Assembly (NCBI RefSeq): GCF_018417595.1
Contig: NZ_CP070982.1
Coordinates: forward strand, 3,616,001-3,680,000
DNA length: 64,000 nucleotides
Direction of reading: 5' to 3'
Origin: Pseudomonas entomophila
GTDB taxonomy: Bacteria; Pseudomonadota; Gammaproteobacteria; Pseudomonadales; Pseudomonadaceae
In this document: positions 25,286-33,756 of the stretch, one piece after another
Layout of the letters: the number at the start of each line of letters is the position of its first letter
Position numbering within the stretch: the first letter of the stretch is position 1
Program-made: the position numbers and the translations under genes
The notes under the pieces: generated by a model
What the model saw: only the letters and a program-made list of their open reading frames with translations
Database searches by the model: none
What the model was told of the DNA's origin: nothing

Positions 25286-25627
25286 TCACCCAAGGCGCAC
25301 GATATCCACCGAGATCTCCACCGCCTCCACCGTGCCGCGATTCTCCAGCCAGTGCAGGGTATCGTGGTCCTCAGGCCAACCCACGCCCGGCCCATAGTCG
25401 GTGGCGACACCATTACGGTGGTCGGTGATGATGCCCTTCAGGATGTACACGGTGCCCGGACGGTCGACATGGTCGTGCAAGGGCCCGAACACTGCGCCTG
25501 GCGCGAGGGTGACCTTGCGCATGCGCAACTGGCGCCCGGCCATGCCTTCGATCTCGGGCCCCAGGTCGACCGTTGCCAACAGTTCCACCGTGACGCCTTG
25601 GGTTGGGGGTGCCGCTTGCTCGTTCAT
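25286..25627 (-). CDS. Cupin-domain protein
   Basis: A 113-residue single-domain cupin. The first metal motif is in PGAVFGPLHDHVDRPGTVYIL (HDH plus a Glu-less variant). The second is seen as GWPEDHDTLHWLEN. The whole protein is essentially the beta-barrel with a short N-terminal arm (MNEQAAPPTQG). ATG 25627 is used because the upstream in-frame extension has no protein-like pattern. The substrate is unknown. It has no obvious operon partner. Confidence 0.82.
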   Translation of the reverse strand: MNEQAAPPTQGVTVELLATVDLGPEIEGMAGRQLRMRKVTLAPGAVFGPLHDHVDRPGTVYILKGIITDHRNGVATDYGPGVGWPEDHDTLHWLENRGTVEAVEISVDIVRLG

Positions 25628-25992
25628 TGCCGTGTCGACCTTGCTCGTCGATGAAAAACGCCTGGACCGTTCTACAAAGTGAAGCGTCGCACGGGCGTGC
25701 CGGCGAACGCGCAATCGTTTGTGCGCAGGGCAGGCGACGAAAGGTAAAGGTTGGGATTCATACCATCTGTCTGGGAAATAACGCCAAGCCCCGCTCTAGC
25801 GCAAGGCTGGCGGCCCGGTATGGCACGGACTTGAAGCCTTGGCCCCGCTTGCAGCCCCGAAAGCATGGCGGATTGCTGCTACGCTTCTGACAACATGAAA
25901 AAGGTTTCATTTGACAGCGGTAGCGCAAGGCATGGTCGCCCCGGCGCACCTCGCATGGAGGCTTCATCAGTCCCGACAGGAAGGAGCTTCCC
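25628..25992. other. Intergenic region
   Basis: A gap of 365 bases between the divergent cupin and UPF0303 genes. It must contain both promoters. An AAGGAGC ribosome site precedes ATG 25993. No repeat, RNA gene or additional coding frame was supported. Confidence 0.5.
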
Positions 25993-26535
25993 ATGGCACT
26001 GGCTGAAGATCTGGCGCTGCTGGTCCGCCAGGAAGAGGTGCTTCAGTTCAAGCACTTCGACGAAGACGTGGCCTGGCAGCTGGGTTCCCTCCTGCAACGG
26101 CGAGCCGAGGCCGAAGGCTGGCTGGTGGTGATCGACATCCGGCGCTTCGAGCGCCCGCTGTTCCTCGCCGCCAGGCCCGGGGTGACGCCCCACAATCATG
26201 ACTGGATACGGCGCAAGTGCAATACGGTGCAGCGCTTTCTGTGCAGCTCCTATCGAATTGGTCACCAACTGGCCATCGACCAGAAGGATATCGCCCAACG
26301 CTATAACTTGTCGCCGGTGGACTATGCCAGTGCGGGTGGCGGTTTCCCAATCACGGTCAAAGGCGCGGGGGTGATCGGCAGCGTGGCGGTTTCCGGCTTG
26401 CCGGAGCGCCAGGACCACCAGGCCATCATCGATGCGCTGTGCACGCTGCTCGGGCATGACCGCGCGGCCTTGTCGCTGGCACCGGCCGGCAAGTTCGCCA
26501 ACACCAAGGGCAAGGTGGTCGCCGTCAGCGGCTGA
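25993..26535 (+). CDS. UPF0303 / heme-binding-like (HbpS/GlcG superfamily) protein
   Basis: A 180-residue protein of the UPF0303 family (yeast YBR137W type), part of the GlcG/HbpS-like fold. Family blocks are RFERPLFLAARPGVTPHNHDWIRRK, then DYASAGGGFPITVKGAGVIGSVAVSGLPERQDH. Relatives bind heme or small ligands, and the bacterial role is undefined. It starts after a strong AAGGAGC site. It is followed by a REP pair, so it is probably monocistronic. Confidence 0.85.
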   Translation: MALAEDLALLVRQEEVLQFKHFDEDVAWQLGSLLQRRAEAEGWLVVIDIRRFERPLFLAARPGVTPHNHDWIRRKCNTVQRFLCSSYRIGHQLAIDQKDIAQRYNLSPVDYASAGGGFPITVKGAGVIGSVAVSGLPERQDHQAIIDALCTLLGHDRAALSLAPAGKFANTKGKVVAVSG

Positions 26536-26554
26536 CCTCACAACCTCCCTACCG

Positions 26555-26640
26555 TGTAGGAGCGGCTTCAGCCGCGATGCGGGCTGCGCAGTATCTGGCA
26601 CCCGCTGCGCGGGTGATCGCGGCTGAAGCCGCTCCTACAG
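26555..26640. repeat. REP inverted pair
   Basis: Forward and reverse REP units separated by about 30 bases, forming a hairpin just after the UPF0303 stop, and probably stabilising or ending that transcript. Confidence 0.85.
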
Positions 26641-26763
26641 AGGTCGTCTCTGGTTCACCATCCTTCATCTTTTCACCGCCACCTTTCAGCTACCCTGTGT
26701 CGCCGTCGCGCCGGCGTACGTCCGACTGGCAAGCGATCCGCATTCCACCCACGCCAGGCCCCC

Positions 26764-27684
26764 ATGCAAGCATTACTGCAAGAGATCCTCGACCACGTCC
26801 GCCCCCTGCTCGCCCAGGGCCAGGTGGCGCAATACATCCCCGCCCTCGCCCAAGTCGACCCCAACCAGCTGGGCATCGCCGTGCAGGGCCTGGACGGCCA
26901 ATTGCACTGCGCCGGAGACGCGCACACGCCATTCTCGATCCAGAGCATTTCCAAGGTGTTCAGCCTGGTCCAGGCGATCAACCACAGTGGCGAGGATATC
27001 TGGTCGCGGCTGGGCTACGAACCATCCGGGCAGGCCTTCAACTCGCTGGTGCAGCTGGAGGTGGAGAAGGGCCGCCCGCGCAACCCGTTCATCAATGCCG
27101 GTGCCCTGGTGATCTGCGACATCAACCAGTCGCGCTACGCCACCCCGACCCTGTCGATGCGCGACTTCGTCCGCCGCCTGTCCGCCAACCCGCGCATCGT
27201 CAGCGACGCAGTGGTGGCCGAGTCCGAATACCAGCACCGGGCGCGCAATGCCGCCATGGCCTACCTGATGCAGGCCTTCGGCAACTTCCACAACGATGTC
27301 GACGCGGTGCTGCGCAGCTACTTCCACCATTGCGCGCTGTCGATGAGCTGCGTCGACGTGGCCCGCGGCTTCGCCTTCCTGGCCAACGGCGGCCTCTGCC
27401 CGCACAGCGGCGAGCAAGTCTTGAGCCGACGCCAGGCGCAGCAGGTGAACGCGATCATGGCCACCAGCGGGTTGTACGACGAAGCCGGCAACTTCGCCTA
27501 CCGCGTGGGCCTGCCGGGCAAGAGCGGCGTGGGCGGCGGCATCGTCGCGGTGGTGCCGGGGCGCTACAGCATCTGCGTGTGGTCGCCGGCACTGAATGCC
27601 TCGGGCAACTCGCTGGCCGGGTTGCGGGCGCTGGAGCTGCTGAGCGAGCGAATGACCGGCTCGGTGTTCTCCGCCGTCTGCTGA
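26764..27684 (+). CDS. Glutaminase (GlsA/GlsB type)
   Basis: A 306-residue serine-dependent glutaminase converting glutamine to glutamate and ammonia. The catalytic S-x-x-K is visible in [12 protein letters not shown], with family blocks [29 protein letters not shown] and [17 protein letters not shown]. The length matches the usual 302-310 residues. The start ATG 26764 comes early in the conserved region, as in E. coli. It is bordered by REP pairs on both sides and appears to stand alone. Confidence 0.95.
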   Translation: MQALLQEILDHVRPLLAQGQVAQYIPALAQVDPNQLGIAVQGLDGQLHCAGDAHTPFSIQSISKVFSLVQAINHSGEDIWSRLGYEPSGQAFNSLVQLEVEKGRPRNPFINAGALVICDINQSRYATPTLSMRDFVRRLSANPRIVSDAVVAESEYQHRARNAAMAYLMQAFGNFHNDVDAVLRSYFHHCALSMSCVDVARGFAFLANGGLCPHSGEQVLSRRQAQQVNAIMATSGLYDEAGNFAYRVGLPGKSGVGGGIVAVVPGRYSICVWSPALNASGNSLAGLRALELLSERMTGSVFSAVC

Positions 27685-27724
27685 CGCAGATCCCTCTTGC
27701 CGGCGAACAAGGGCAGCGCGGTCC

Positions 27725-27798
27725 ATGTGGGAGCGGGTTCACTCGCGAAATCAGTGGTAAGGCCGCCGGTGCTTTCGCGGGTAAACCCGCTCCCACAA
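27725..27798. repeat. REP-like inverted pair (GTGGGAGCGGG variant)
   Basis: A second REP class, GTGGGAGCGGGTTCACTCGC, faces its near-complement ending in CCGCTCCCAC. It is sited between the convergent glutaminase and AraC-like genes. Confidence 0.8.
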
Positions 27799-27803
27799 AC
27801 GCT

Positions 27804-28445
27804 TCAGCACACGGGTGCCTTTTCCCGCCACGCCGACGGGCTCAACCCGGTCCAGCGCTTGAACGCCCGGCGAAAGCCGCGCACGTCGCTGTAGCCGAGC
27901 ACCTCGGCGACACGCTCGACCGGCATCCGCGGGTTGCCCAGCAGGCTGGTGGCCCGGGCCCGACGTACCTGCTCCTGCAGGGCGTCGAAGGTGATGCCGT
28001 GCTCGACCAGGTGCCGGCGCAAGGTGCGGCTGCTCATGTTCAAGTCGCTGGCGACCTTGTCGATGCGACACCCCTCCTGCAGGTCGCGGGCAATGGCCCG
28101 CTCCACAGCCTGCAACAGGCTCGCCTTCTCCTGCACCGGTGCACATTCGAGCTCCAGCAGCTTGAGTGCCTGGCGCAAGGCGACGGGCTGGTGCCCCGGC
28201 AGCGGCTGGTCCAGCCAGTGGCTGGCGAGCGACCAGGCCGCCGCATCACCCGCCAACGGCGCACCGGAGGCCGGGTTGGCGTGGCAGGTCTTGCAGGTGT
28301 TGGCGTAGAGCGTGGCCAGGGCCGGGTCGGCGGGTGCCATCGCGCCACCAGGGGTGACGGGTTGCGGCTCGTCCCGGCAGCCGCCGAGCAGCAAGGCGAA
28401 GGTGGCCAGCGCGGCGGCTGACAGCAGTGACGTGGATGACGGCAT
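27804..28445 (-). CDS. Chimeric frame: cytochrome c lipoprotein fused to AraC C-terminus
   Basis: A 213-codon intact frame with two unrelated parts. Residues 1-67 are a lipoprotein signal (LLLGGC) followed by the start of a cytochrome c5-like domain with the heme motif CKTCH and ANPASGAPLAGD. From about residue 70 the sequence becomes the end of an AraC-type sensor domain, then a complete double HTH: CRIDKVASDLNMSSRTLRRHL and VERVAEVLGYSDVRGFRRAFKRWTGLSPSAW. The expected cytochrome C-terminus and AraC N-terminus are both missing. An internal deletion fusing two neighbouring genes in frame explains this best. The product would export a DNA-binding domain, so it is probably non-functional. An assembly error is a possible alternative. 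Confidence 0.75.
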   Translation of the reverse strand: MPSSTSLLSAAALATFALLLGGCRDEPQPVTPGGAMAPADPALATLYANTCKTCHANPASGAPLAGDAAAWSLASHWLDQPLPGHQPVALRQALKLLELECAPVQEKASLLQAVERAIARDLQEGCRIDKVASDLNMSSRTLRRHLVEHGITFDALQEQVRRARATSLLGNPRMPVERVAEVLGYSDVRGFRRAFKRWTGLSPSAWREKAPVC

Positions 28446-28789
28446 GGTGCTCCCCTGTTCCACCGTGCAAGGGCACGGCGATTTCTTGTTGTAGGTAGGG
28501 ATAACGGTAAGGCGGGGGGGATGCGCTGCTCAGGGCAATGGCGGCCAACAAGGGGGCCGCCACCGGACAAGGCACCGGCCCTGCCGGCGAGTGGGTACGC
28601 CAAGGCCATGGAAATTGCAGTGCATGCCGCAAGGCTGAGGATGCTCCCCAGCCTTTGCGCCTCGTTGCACCCAAATGAATATCTTGATAATCATGAAAAT
28701 ATTTTTCTGAATATTTCACCTTTACACTTGCTTTACATTTGCGAATCACTACCATTTGCGACCTCACAACAACAAATGAGTCGCATTCA
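28446..28789. other. Intergenic region upstream of the siderophore receptor
   Basis: A 344-base gap between divergent genes. The left part is GC-rich with no gene. The right part (28670-28760) is strongly AT-rich and holds the receptor promoter and a candidate Fur site. Confidence 0.55.
28685..28699 (+). promoter_or_regulatory. Candidate Fur box
   Basis: TGATAATCAT followed by GAAAA matches the left half of the Fur 7-1-7 consensus (TGATAAT-N-ATTATCA) perfectly and the right half weakly. It is about 90 bases upstream of a TonB-dependent siderophore receptor, where iron repression is expected. Confidence 0.5.
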
Positions 28790-30910
28790 ATGGCAAGAAA
28801 GTCCGTCGCCCCGGTGTCCCTGTCGGTGCTGGGCCTGCTGGTTACCCCTGCCCTGCACGCTGAAAGCAACGACCCGCTCGCCCTGCCGGCGACCTCGGTG
28901 ACCAGTGCCTACGAGCAGCAGAGCTACAAGGCTGGCGAGAGCAAGAGCGCGCTGAAGATCGACGCGCCGCTGCGCGACATCCCGCAGACCGTCAACGTGG
29001 TGCCCGAGAGCGTGATCAAGGACCAGGGCGCACAGTCCATGGAGGACGTGCTCAAGAACGTACCCGGCGTCGGCCTGTCCAATGGCGACGGCCAGCGCGA
29101 CCAGGTGACCATCCGCGGCTTCAGCGCCATTGGCGACATGTACATCGATGGTGTGCGCGACGACGCCCTGTACTTCCGCGACCTCTCCAACATCGAGCGG
29201 GTCGAGGTGATCAAGGGCCCCGCCGCCGTGCTCTATGGGCGCGGCTCCTCCGGTGGCCTGATCAACAGCATCAGCAAGAAACCCGGCTTCGCGCCCAAGC
29301 AGGAAGTGGGCATGACCCTCGACACCGAGGGCAAGCGCCGCACCCAGTTCGACAGCGGCTGGGCCGACCCGCAGGGCAACCAGGCCTACCGCATCACCGG
29401 TGCCTACGAAGACAGCGACACCTTCCGCGACGACGGCTACATCGACCGCAAGGCCATCGCGCCGTCGGCCTACTTCAAGCTCTCCGACGACCTGGAGCTG
29501 AACCTGGGCGCCACCTACCTGTACGACAAGCGCCTGATCGACTTCGGCATCCCGGCCCTGGGCAACCGCCCGGTGGACGTCGACCGCAGCAAGCGCTTCG
29601 GCTCGGGCAACGCTTCTCAGGACTACGCGCGCAGCGAGGTGTTCTCGTTCACCGCCAGCCTCGACTACCGGATCAACGACGACTTCACCCTGACCAACAC
29701 CAGCCGCTACTACCGCTACGACCTGGACCGCAACAACACCCTGGCCGACAGCAGCCCGACCCGCTTCGTCACCGCCCCCAACGGCGAACTGCTGGTCAAG
29801 CTCAACCGCGGCAACGTGGCCCGCGACGAGTCCGGCGTGTTCAACCAGACCGAGCTCAAGCAGCAGGCGCAGCTGGCCGGCATGCAGCACAACCTGTTGT
29901 ATGGCGTGGAGGTCGGTTTCCAGGACAAGTACCAGCGCGTCTACAGCCAGAACAACGTGGCCCGCGTGCCGGTGTACCGCGATGCCCTGGTGGCGGTGCC
30001 GGACCATGCGTCCACCCTGTCGTCCAATGGCAGCAACTACCAGCAGACCACGGGCTTCTACGTGCAGGACCTGATCGAGCTGACTTCGCAGTGGAAGGCG
30101 CTGCTGGGCGTGCGCTACGACATCTTCGGCCAGGAATACAACGACGCCCGGGTGCAGAACGTCGACCTCGACCGCACCGACAAGACCTGGAGCCCGCGCG
30201 CCGGCCTGGTGTTCCAGCCCGACCAGATCCAGTCCTACTACGTGTCGGTCAGCCGCAGCTACCAGCCTTCGGGTGAAGTGTTCGCAGTCTCGCCGACCAA
30301 CGCCGGGCTGGAACCGGAAGAGACCACCAACTACGAGGTGGGGACCAAGTGGGACCTGCTCGACAGCCGCCTGTCGCTGACCGCGGCGGTGTTCCGCCTC
30401 GAGCGCACCAACATGAAGACCGCCGACCCAAGCAACCCCAACCTGACCATCCTGGCGGGCGAGCAGCGCACCGACGGTTTCGAGGCCACCCTCAGCGGCC
30501 AGTTGAGCGACAAGTGGCAGGTCTATGCCGGCTACGCCTACCTGGACGCCGAGATCACCAAGTCCAACAGCAAGACCAACGGTGTCGCCAACGAAGGCCA
30601 GGTGCCCACCCTGACCCCGCGCAACAGCGCCAACGTGTGGCTGGTGCGCACCCTCACCCCGCACTGGCGCGTCGCCGCCGGCGCCAACTACGTCGACGAC
30701 CGCTACACCGCGCTGGACAACAACGTGGTGATGCCCGCCTATACCACCTTCGACGCCGCGTTGCTGTACAACGAGCAGCACTGGGACATGGCCCTGCGCC
30801 TGAAGAACGCCTTCGACCGCGACTACTACGCCTCGGCCCACGGCTCGGTGGACCTGGTCACCCCCGGCGCACCGCGTACCCTCGAAGCGAGCGTGAACTA
30901 CAGGTTCTGA
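28790..30910 (+). CDS. TonB-dependent catecholate siderophore receptor (Fiu/PiuA-like)
   Basis: A 706-residue outer membrane receptor. The signal peptide ends at PALHA. The plug domain follows with IDAPLRDIPQTVNVVPESVIKDQ, VPGVGL, VTIRGFSA and IERVEVIKGPAAVLYGRGSSGGLIN. The 22-strand barrel ends in the canonical C-terminal strand with terminal Phe (LEASVNYRF). The plug pattern places it among Fiu/PiuA/CirA-like catecholate receptors. ATG 28790 gives the signal peptide; an overlapping ATG at 28776 is in another frame. It is expected to be Fur-controlled. No siderophore biosynthesis genes are adjacent. Confidence 0.93.
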   Translation: MARKSVAPVSLSVLGLLVTPALHAESNDPLALPATSVTSAYEQQSYKAGESKSALKIDAPLRDIPQTVNVVPESVIKDQGAQSMEDVLKNVPGVGLSNGDGQRDQVTIRGFSAIGDMYIDGVRDDALYFRDLSNIERVEVIKGPAAVLYGRGSSGGLINSISKKPGFAPKQEVGMTLDTEGKRRTQFDSGWADPQGNQAYRITGAYEDSDTFRDDGYIDRKAIAPSAYFKLSDDLELNLGATYLYDKRLIDFGIPALGNRPVDVDRSKRFGSGNASQDYARSEVFSFTASLDYRINDDFTLTNTSRYYRYDLDRNNTLADSSPTRFVTAPNGELLVKLNRGNVARDESGVFNQTELKQQAQLAGMQHNLLYGVEVGFQDKYQRVYSQNNVARVPVYRDALVAVPDHASTLSSNGSNYQQTTGFYVQDLIELTSQWKALLGVRYDIFGQEYNDARVQNVDLDRTDKTWSPRAGLVFQPDQIQSYYVSVSRSYQPSGEVFAVSPTNAGLEPEETTNYEVGTKWDLLDSRLSLTAAVFRLERTNMKTADPSNPNLTILAGEQRTDGFEATLSGQLSDKWQVYAGYAYLDAEITKSNSKTNGVANEGQVPTLTPRNSANVWLVRTLTPHWRVAAGANYVDDRYTALDNNVVMPAYTTFDAALLYNEQHWDMALRLKNAFDRDYYASAHGSVDLVTPGAPRTLEASVNYRF

Positions 30911-30932
30911 CCGCTCCTCGCCCCATGGGATA

Positions 30933-30963
30933 GCCAGGCTCGATAGTGACTATCGAGCCTGGC
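30933..30963 (+). terminator. Strong hairpin after the receptor gene
   Basis: GCCAGGCTCGATAG, TGA loop, CTATCGAGCCTGGC: a perfect 14-bp stem followed by AATTTCT. It begins 22 bases after the receptor stop and is the likely terminator despite a weak T-run. Confidence 0.8.
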
Positions 30964-31043
30964 AATTTCTCTTCGTCGGGCGCGCCCCATACCCTTGTTC
31001 CATCGATTCGGCACCGCGAATCCCCGGAACCTGGAAGCGCCCG

Positions 31044-31295
31044 ATGAACACCTTCTCCCGTCGTCTGTCCACTGCCCTCCTCGTGCTTGGCCTGGCCATG
31101 CTCGGCGGTTGTGCCAACCACCCGGAACTGCGCCCCTATACCGCCGAGGAAGCCCGGCAACTGCAACTGGAGGCGCTGCAACGCCAGGGCCTTTCCCAGA
31201 ACGAATACGAACAACGTCGGCTGGCCATCCTGCGTGCCGGCCAGGCAGAGCGCGTCAGCCAGACTGCCGTTCGACATCCATCGATTCGCGGCTGA
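31044..31295 (+). CDS. Small lipoprotein
   Basis: An 83-residue lipoprotein with lipobox LGGC (Cys about residue 24) and residue +2 Ala, favouring the outer membrane. The mature part is helical and polar (YTAEEARQLQLEALQRQGLSQ, NEYEQRRLAIL), resembling short SHOCT-like helical modules. The function is unknown. It ends four bases before a minus-strand frame that may be a gene fragment. Confidence 0.75.
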   Translation: MNTFSRRLSTALLVLGLAMLGGCANHPELRPYTAEEARQLQLEALQRQGLSQNEYEQRRLAILRAGQAERVSQTAVRHPSIRG

Positions 31296-31298
31296 TCG

Positions 31299-31469
31299 TC
31301 AGCGAGTCGGCTGCTCACGCAGCAGTCGCCTGGGCAGTTCAGCCGGCGCCAGGTGGATGAGGGTCATGCGTACCACGTGATTGAGCATCACGAACGCCGG
31401 ATCGAGTTTCAGCAGCAATGCCGCCGCCGTCATCACCTCCACGTCGAGGTAGCCGCCGTACTGCCCCAT
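31299..31469 (-). pseudogene. Possible 3' gene fragment, 56 codons
   Basis: A minus-strand frame reads MGQYGGYLDVEVMTAAALLL and ends LPRRLLREQPTR before TGA at 31299. The pattern looks like the genuine C-terminal part of a protein, but a REP begins five bases upstream of the ATG, cutting off any longer gene. It has no ribosome site and I recognise no family. It is most likely a truncated remnant left by REP-linked deletion. Confidence 0.4.
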
Positions 31470-31473
31470 TCGC

Positions 31474-31560
31474 TGTAGGAGCGGCTTCAGCCGCGATCAC
31501 CTGCGAAGCGGGTGGCCAGACACCGCGTTGCCTGCATCGCGGCTGAAGCCGCGCCTACAG
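31474..31560. repeat. REP inverted pair
   Basis: Forward REP (TGTAGGAGCGGCTTCAGCCG) and its reverse partner are separated by about 40 bases. They lie between the gene fragment and the ATP-grasp stop. Confidence 0.85.
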
Positions 31561-31582
31561 GCGCACAGGGACCTCACCGAGG

Positions 31583-32797
31583 TCATCGCCCCACACCAGA
31601 CCAATCGCAGTGCTGGTCGAACCAGTGCCCGACCTGTTCCAGCCTGGCCCGCAGGGTGGCCTCGTCCGGCCCGCTGACGGTGGCACTGAACACCTCGCCT
31701 TCCCCTGCGCAGATCATCCGCCGAGCCGAAACACAGCAGGCCAGCACACCCTCCAGCGGACACTTGCCCGGCACATCCGGCAGCAGGCCCACACGCGACG
31801 GAATGCTCAAATGACCGACCCGCAACCGTGGCGCGGGCACAGGTTGCGGGCGATAGGCCGCATCACGCAGCGCACGCAGGTAGGTCATGCGCAGGTCCAG
31901 GCCCCAGGCCTGCTCCAGCTCAAGGTGGGTGAACGCATCGCCCTGGTGCATCGCAATCTGGCACAGGGCGATTTCACCGTCCTCGGTCACCCGCACCTCC
32001 AGCTGGAACAGCAGGGTCGGTTCCGAGGGCAGCACCTCCTCGACCAGCGCCCGCGCATAGCGCAGCAACTCATCGCGCACCGGGTTGCTGGTATCGAGCA
32101 TGTACAGGCTGCACGGCTTGCCGGCGCGACAGTCCAGCGAGGTAGCGATCACCCGGGCGGGTGACAGCAGGATCGGGCGCCCCTCGATGTACAGGCCATC
32201 GACCAGATAGTGATCGCCACGCACATGGCTCTCGATCATCAGGTTGTGAAAGGTGCTGGCGGTTCGCTGCGCCAGCCAATGGCGCAGCCCGGCCATGTCC
32301 TCGATCACCTCGACGCCGCTCCAGCCGCGGCCATGGCGTGGCTTGATCACCACCGGAAAACCGAACTGCTCGCAAAAGCGCAGCGCTTCGGTGGCATTGG
32401 CCAGCGGCGCCATGTCGGCGATGGCCAACCCGCAGTTCCTGGCGCGCTGCTTCATGAAGAACTTGTCGCGATAGAACATGGCGCGGCCCTCGGCGCCCAT
32501 GCTGACACCGAGGCGGTCGTTGATCCGCGCCACGCGCAGCACATCAGCCTCGTCCAGGGCCACGCACAACGGGGCCTCGAGCTCCCACACCAGTGCGCAG
32601 ACGTCCACCTCGACCAGGGGATTGTCCTGGTAATGCTCGAACAACCGGTACTCGACCTTGCCGCCCAGGTGCGCAGCGATTTCCTCGGCCTGGGTGTCGC
32701 TGCTCACCAGCATGCCTCCTGGGCCAATAGCGCTGGCCCAGTTCGCGGCGCTGTGCTGGAAGATGACGTTGGGTGGGCAGAAAACGATGAGTTGCAT
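31583..32797 (-). CDS. ATP-grasp family ligase-like protein
   Basis: A 404-residue ATP-grasp protein. The N-terminal pre-grasp region starts MQLIVFCPPNVIFQHSA. The ATP-binding lysine region is FPVVIKPRHGRGWSGVEVIED. The later loop, where most ATP-grasp enzymes have E-I-N-x-R, reads LCQIAMHQGD, so the metal ligands look altered. The C-terminal 100 residues resemble the extra domain of carboxylate-amine ligases. It is the last gene of an MFS-HDO-ATP-grasp operon, 78 bases after the HDO gene. The likely role is amide or ester bond formation in small-molecule synthesis. The substrate is unknown, and the degenerate loop leaves activity uncertain. Confidence 0.8.
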   Translation of the reverse strand: MQLIVFCPPNVIFQHSAANWASAIGPGGMLVSSDTQAEEIAAHLGGKVEYRLFEHYQDNPLVEVDVCALVWELEAPLCVALDEADVLRVARINDRLGVSMGAEGRAMFYRDKFFMKQRARNCGLAIADMAPLANATEALRFCEQFGFPVVIKPRHGRGWSGVEVIEDMAGLRHWLAQRTASTFHNLMIESHVRGDHYLVDGLYIEGRPILLSPARVIATSLDCRAGKPCSLYMLDTSNPVRDELLRYARALVEEVLPSEPTLLFQLEVRVTEDGEIALCQIAMHQGDAFTHLELEQAWGLDLRMTYLRALRDAAYRPQPVPAPRLRVGHLSIPSRVGLLPDVPGKCPLEGVLACCVSARRMICAGEGEVFSATVSGPDEATLRARLEQVGHWFDQHCDWSGVGR

Positions 32798-32875
32798 GCG
32801 CTGTTCCTTGCACGCTCGAGTGTCGGACAGCCCCCTGCCATGCCCGGACGGGCATGGCAGGGGGCAACAGCGGGG

Positions 32876-33706
32876 TCAGACCAGGCTCGCCGCGCAATCG
32901 CGCATGACCTCGGCCTTGCGTTGCAGGTACTGGGCGAAGATCGCCTGGGCGGCGGCCTGATCGACCTCGATACCCATGGCCTTGACGAAGCCTTCGACAG
33001 CCTCGACCGCATGGGCGAAGTGGTTGCTCTCGGTGCCGCCGGTGTGCACGGTGACCCAGGCGACAGTCTTGCGCACGCTTTCCGGCGGCACGCCCATGTC
33101 GCGCTCGAACCATTGCTTGAACAGCGGGTGGATGAACTCCACCTCACCGTGGGTGTACACCTCGTGCACCAGGGTGGTCAGCAAGCCCTGCAGCAGGTCG
33201 CGGTCGCGCAGGCGGCGGGCATCGGTCCAGTCCTTGAAAGCCTGCGCCGACGGCAGGCAGTTCTCCTTGAGCAGCCACTGGTCGTCGCCGCAGATGGGCG
33301 TGGCCATGTTGTAGAACAGGTCGCTGTGCAGGGTGTTGCCCAGGGCACCCAGGTCTTCGTCGGTGATGCGCTGCAGGCTGCCGCAGACCTGGTAGATCTG
33401 CTGCGCCGCCGCGCTGCCCTGTTCCGAACGAGCCAGCAGGGTCAGGCGGTTGGCCAGGCCCGAAACACTGGCCGCCGAGTTGTTGGTCTTCGACCAGCTG
33501 GCGAAGAATCGACGCAGCTGCGCGGCGCCATGGCGGCGAGCGGTCAGGGTGCGGAACGCCTCTTCGATCTCCACCAGCGCCGCTTCCTGGTTGCCGAACT
33601 CGGCCAGCAATGCCTGCTTCAGCACGCCCGGCGCCATCTGCTGCAGCACCGGTTCAATCACACTCAGCAACTGGCTGTGCGTCGTCGGCACGTTACTTAC
33701 GGTCAT
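32876..33706 (-). CDS. Iron-containing redox enzyme (heme-oxygenase-like diiron oxidase fold)
   Basis: A 276-residue all-helical protein of the iron-containing redox enzyme (HDO) family, which includes UndA, BesC and related diiron oxidases that cleave or desaturate small substrates. Candidate metal-ligand helices include HEVYTHGEVEFIHPLF and VHTGGTESNHFAHAVEAVEGF, the E..NHF pattern being typical. ATG 33706 (MTVSNVP) is chosen with GGAA upstream. An alternative ATG at 33760 overlaps the MFS stop as ATGA and would add 18 residues. It sits between an exporter and an ATP-grasp gene, which supports a biosynthetic role. Confidence 0.8.
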   Translation of the reverse strand: MTVSNVPTTHSQLLSVIEPVLQQMAPGVLKQALLAEFGNQEAALVEIEEAFRTLTARRHGAAQLRRFFASWSKTNNSAASVSGLANRLTLLARSEQGSAAAQQIYQVCGSLQRITDEDLGALGNTLHSDLFYNMATPICGDDQWLLKENCLPSAQAFKDWTDARRLRDRDLLQGLLTTLVHEVYTHGEVEFIHPLFKQWFERDMGVPPESVRKTVAWVTVHTGGTESNHFAHAVEAVEGFVKAMGIEVDQAAAQAIFAQYLQRKAEVMRDCAASLV

Positions 33707-33756
33707 CTCGCTGTTTTCCTTGTTGGATGATGAATCGAGCGCTAAAGAAAGAAGGC

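Noticed and set aside
26577..28421. A 614-codon plus-strand frame spanning glutaminase and the AraC-like gene
   Set aside because: It is out of frame with the glutaminase and antisense to the AraC-like gene; proline/arginine-rich shadow.
28787..30841. A 684-codon open frame antisense to the TonB-dependent receptor
   Set aside because: Val/Gly/His-rich shadow translation with no signal, domain or ribosome site, fully overlapping an unmistakable receptor gene.
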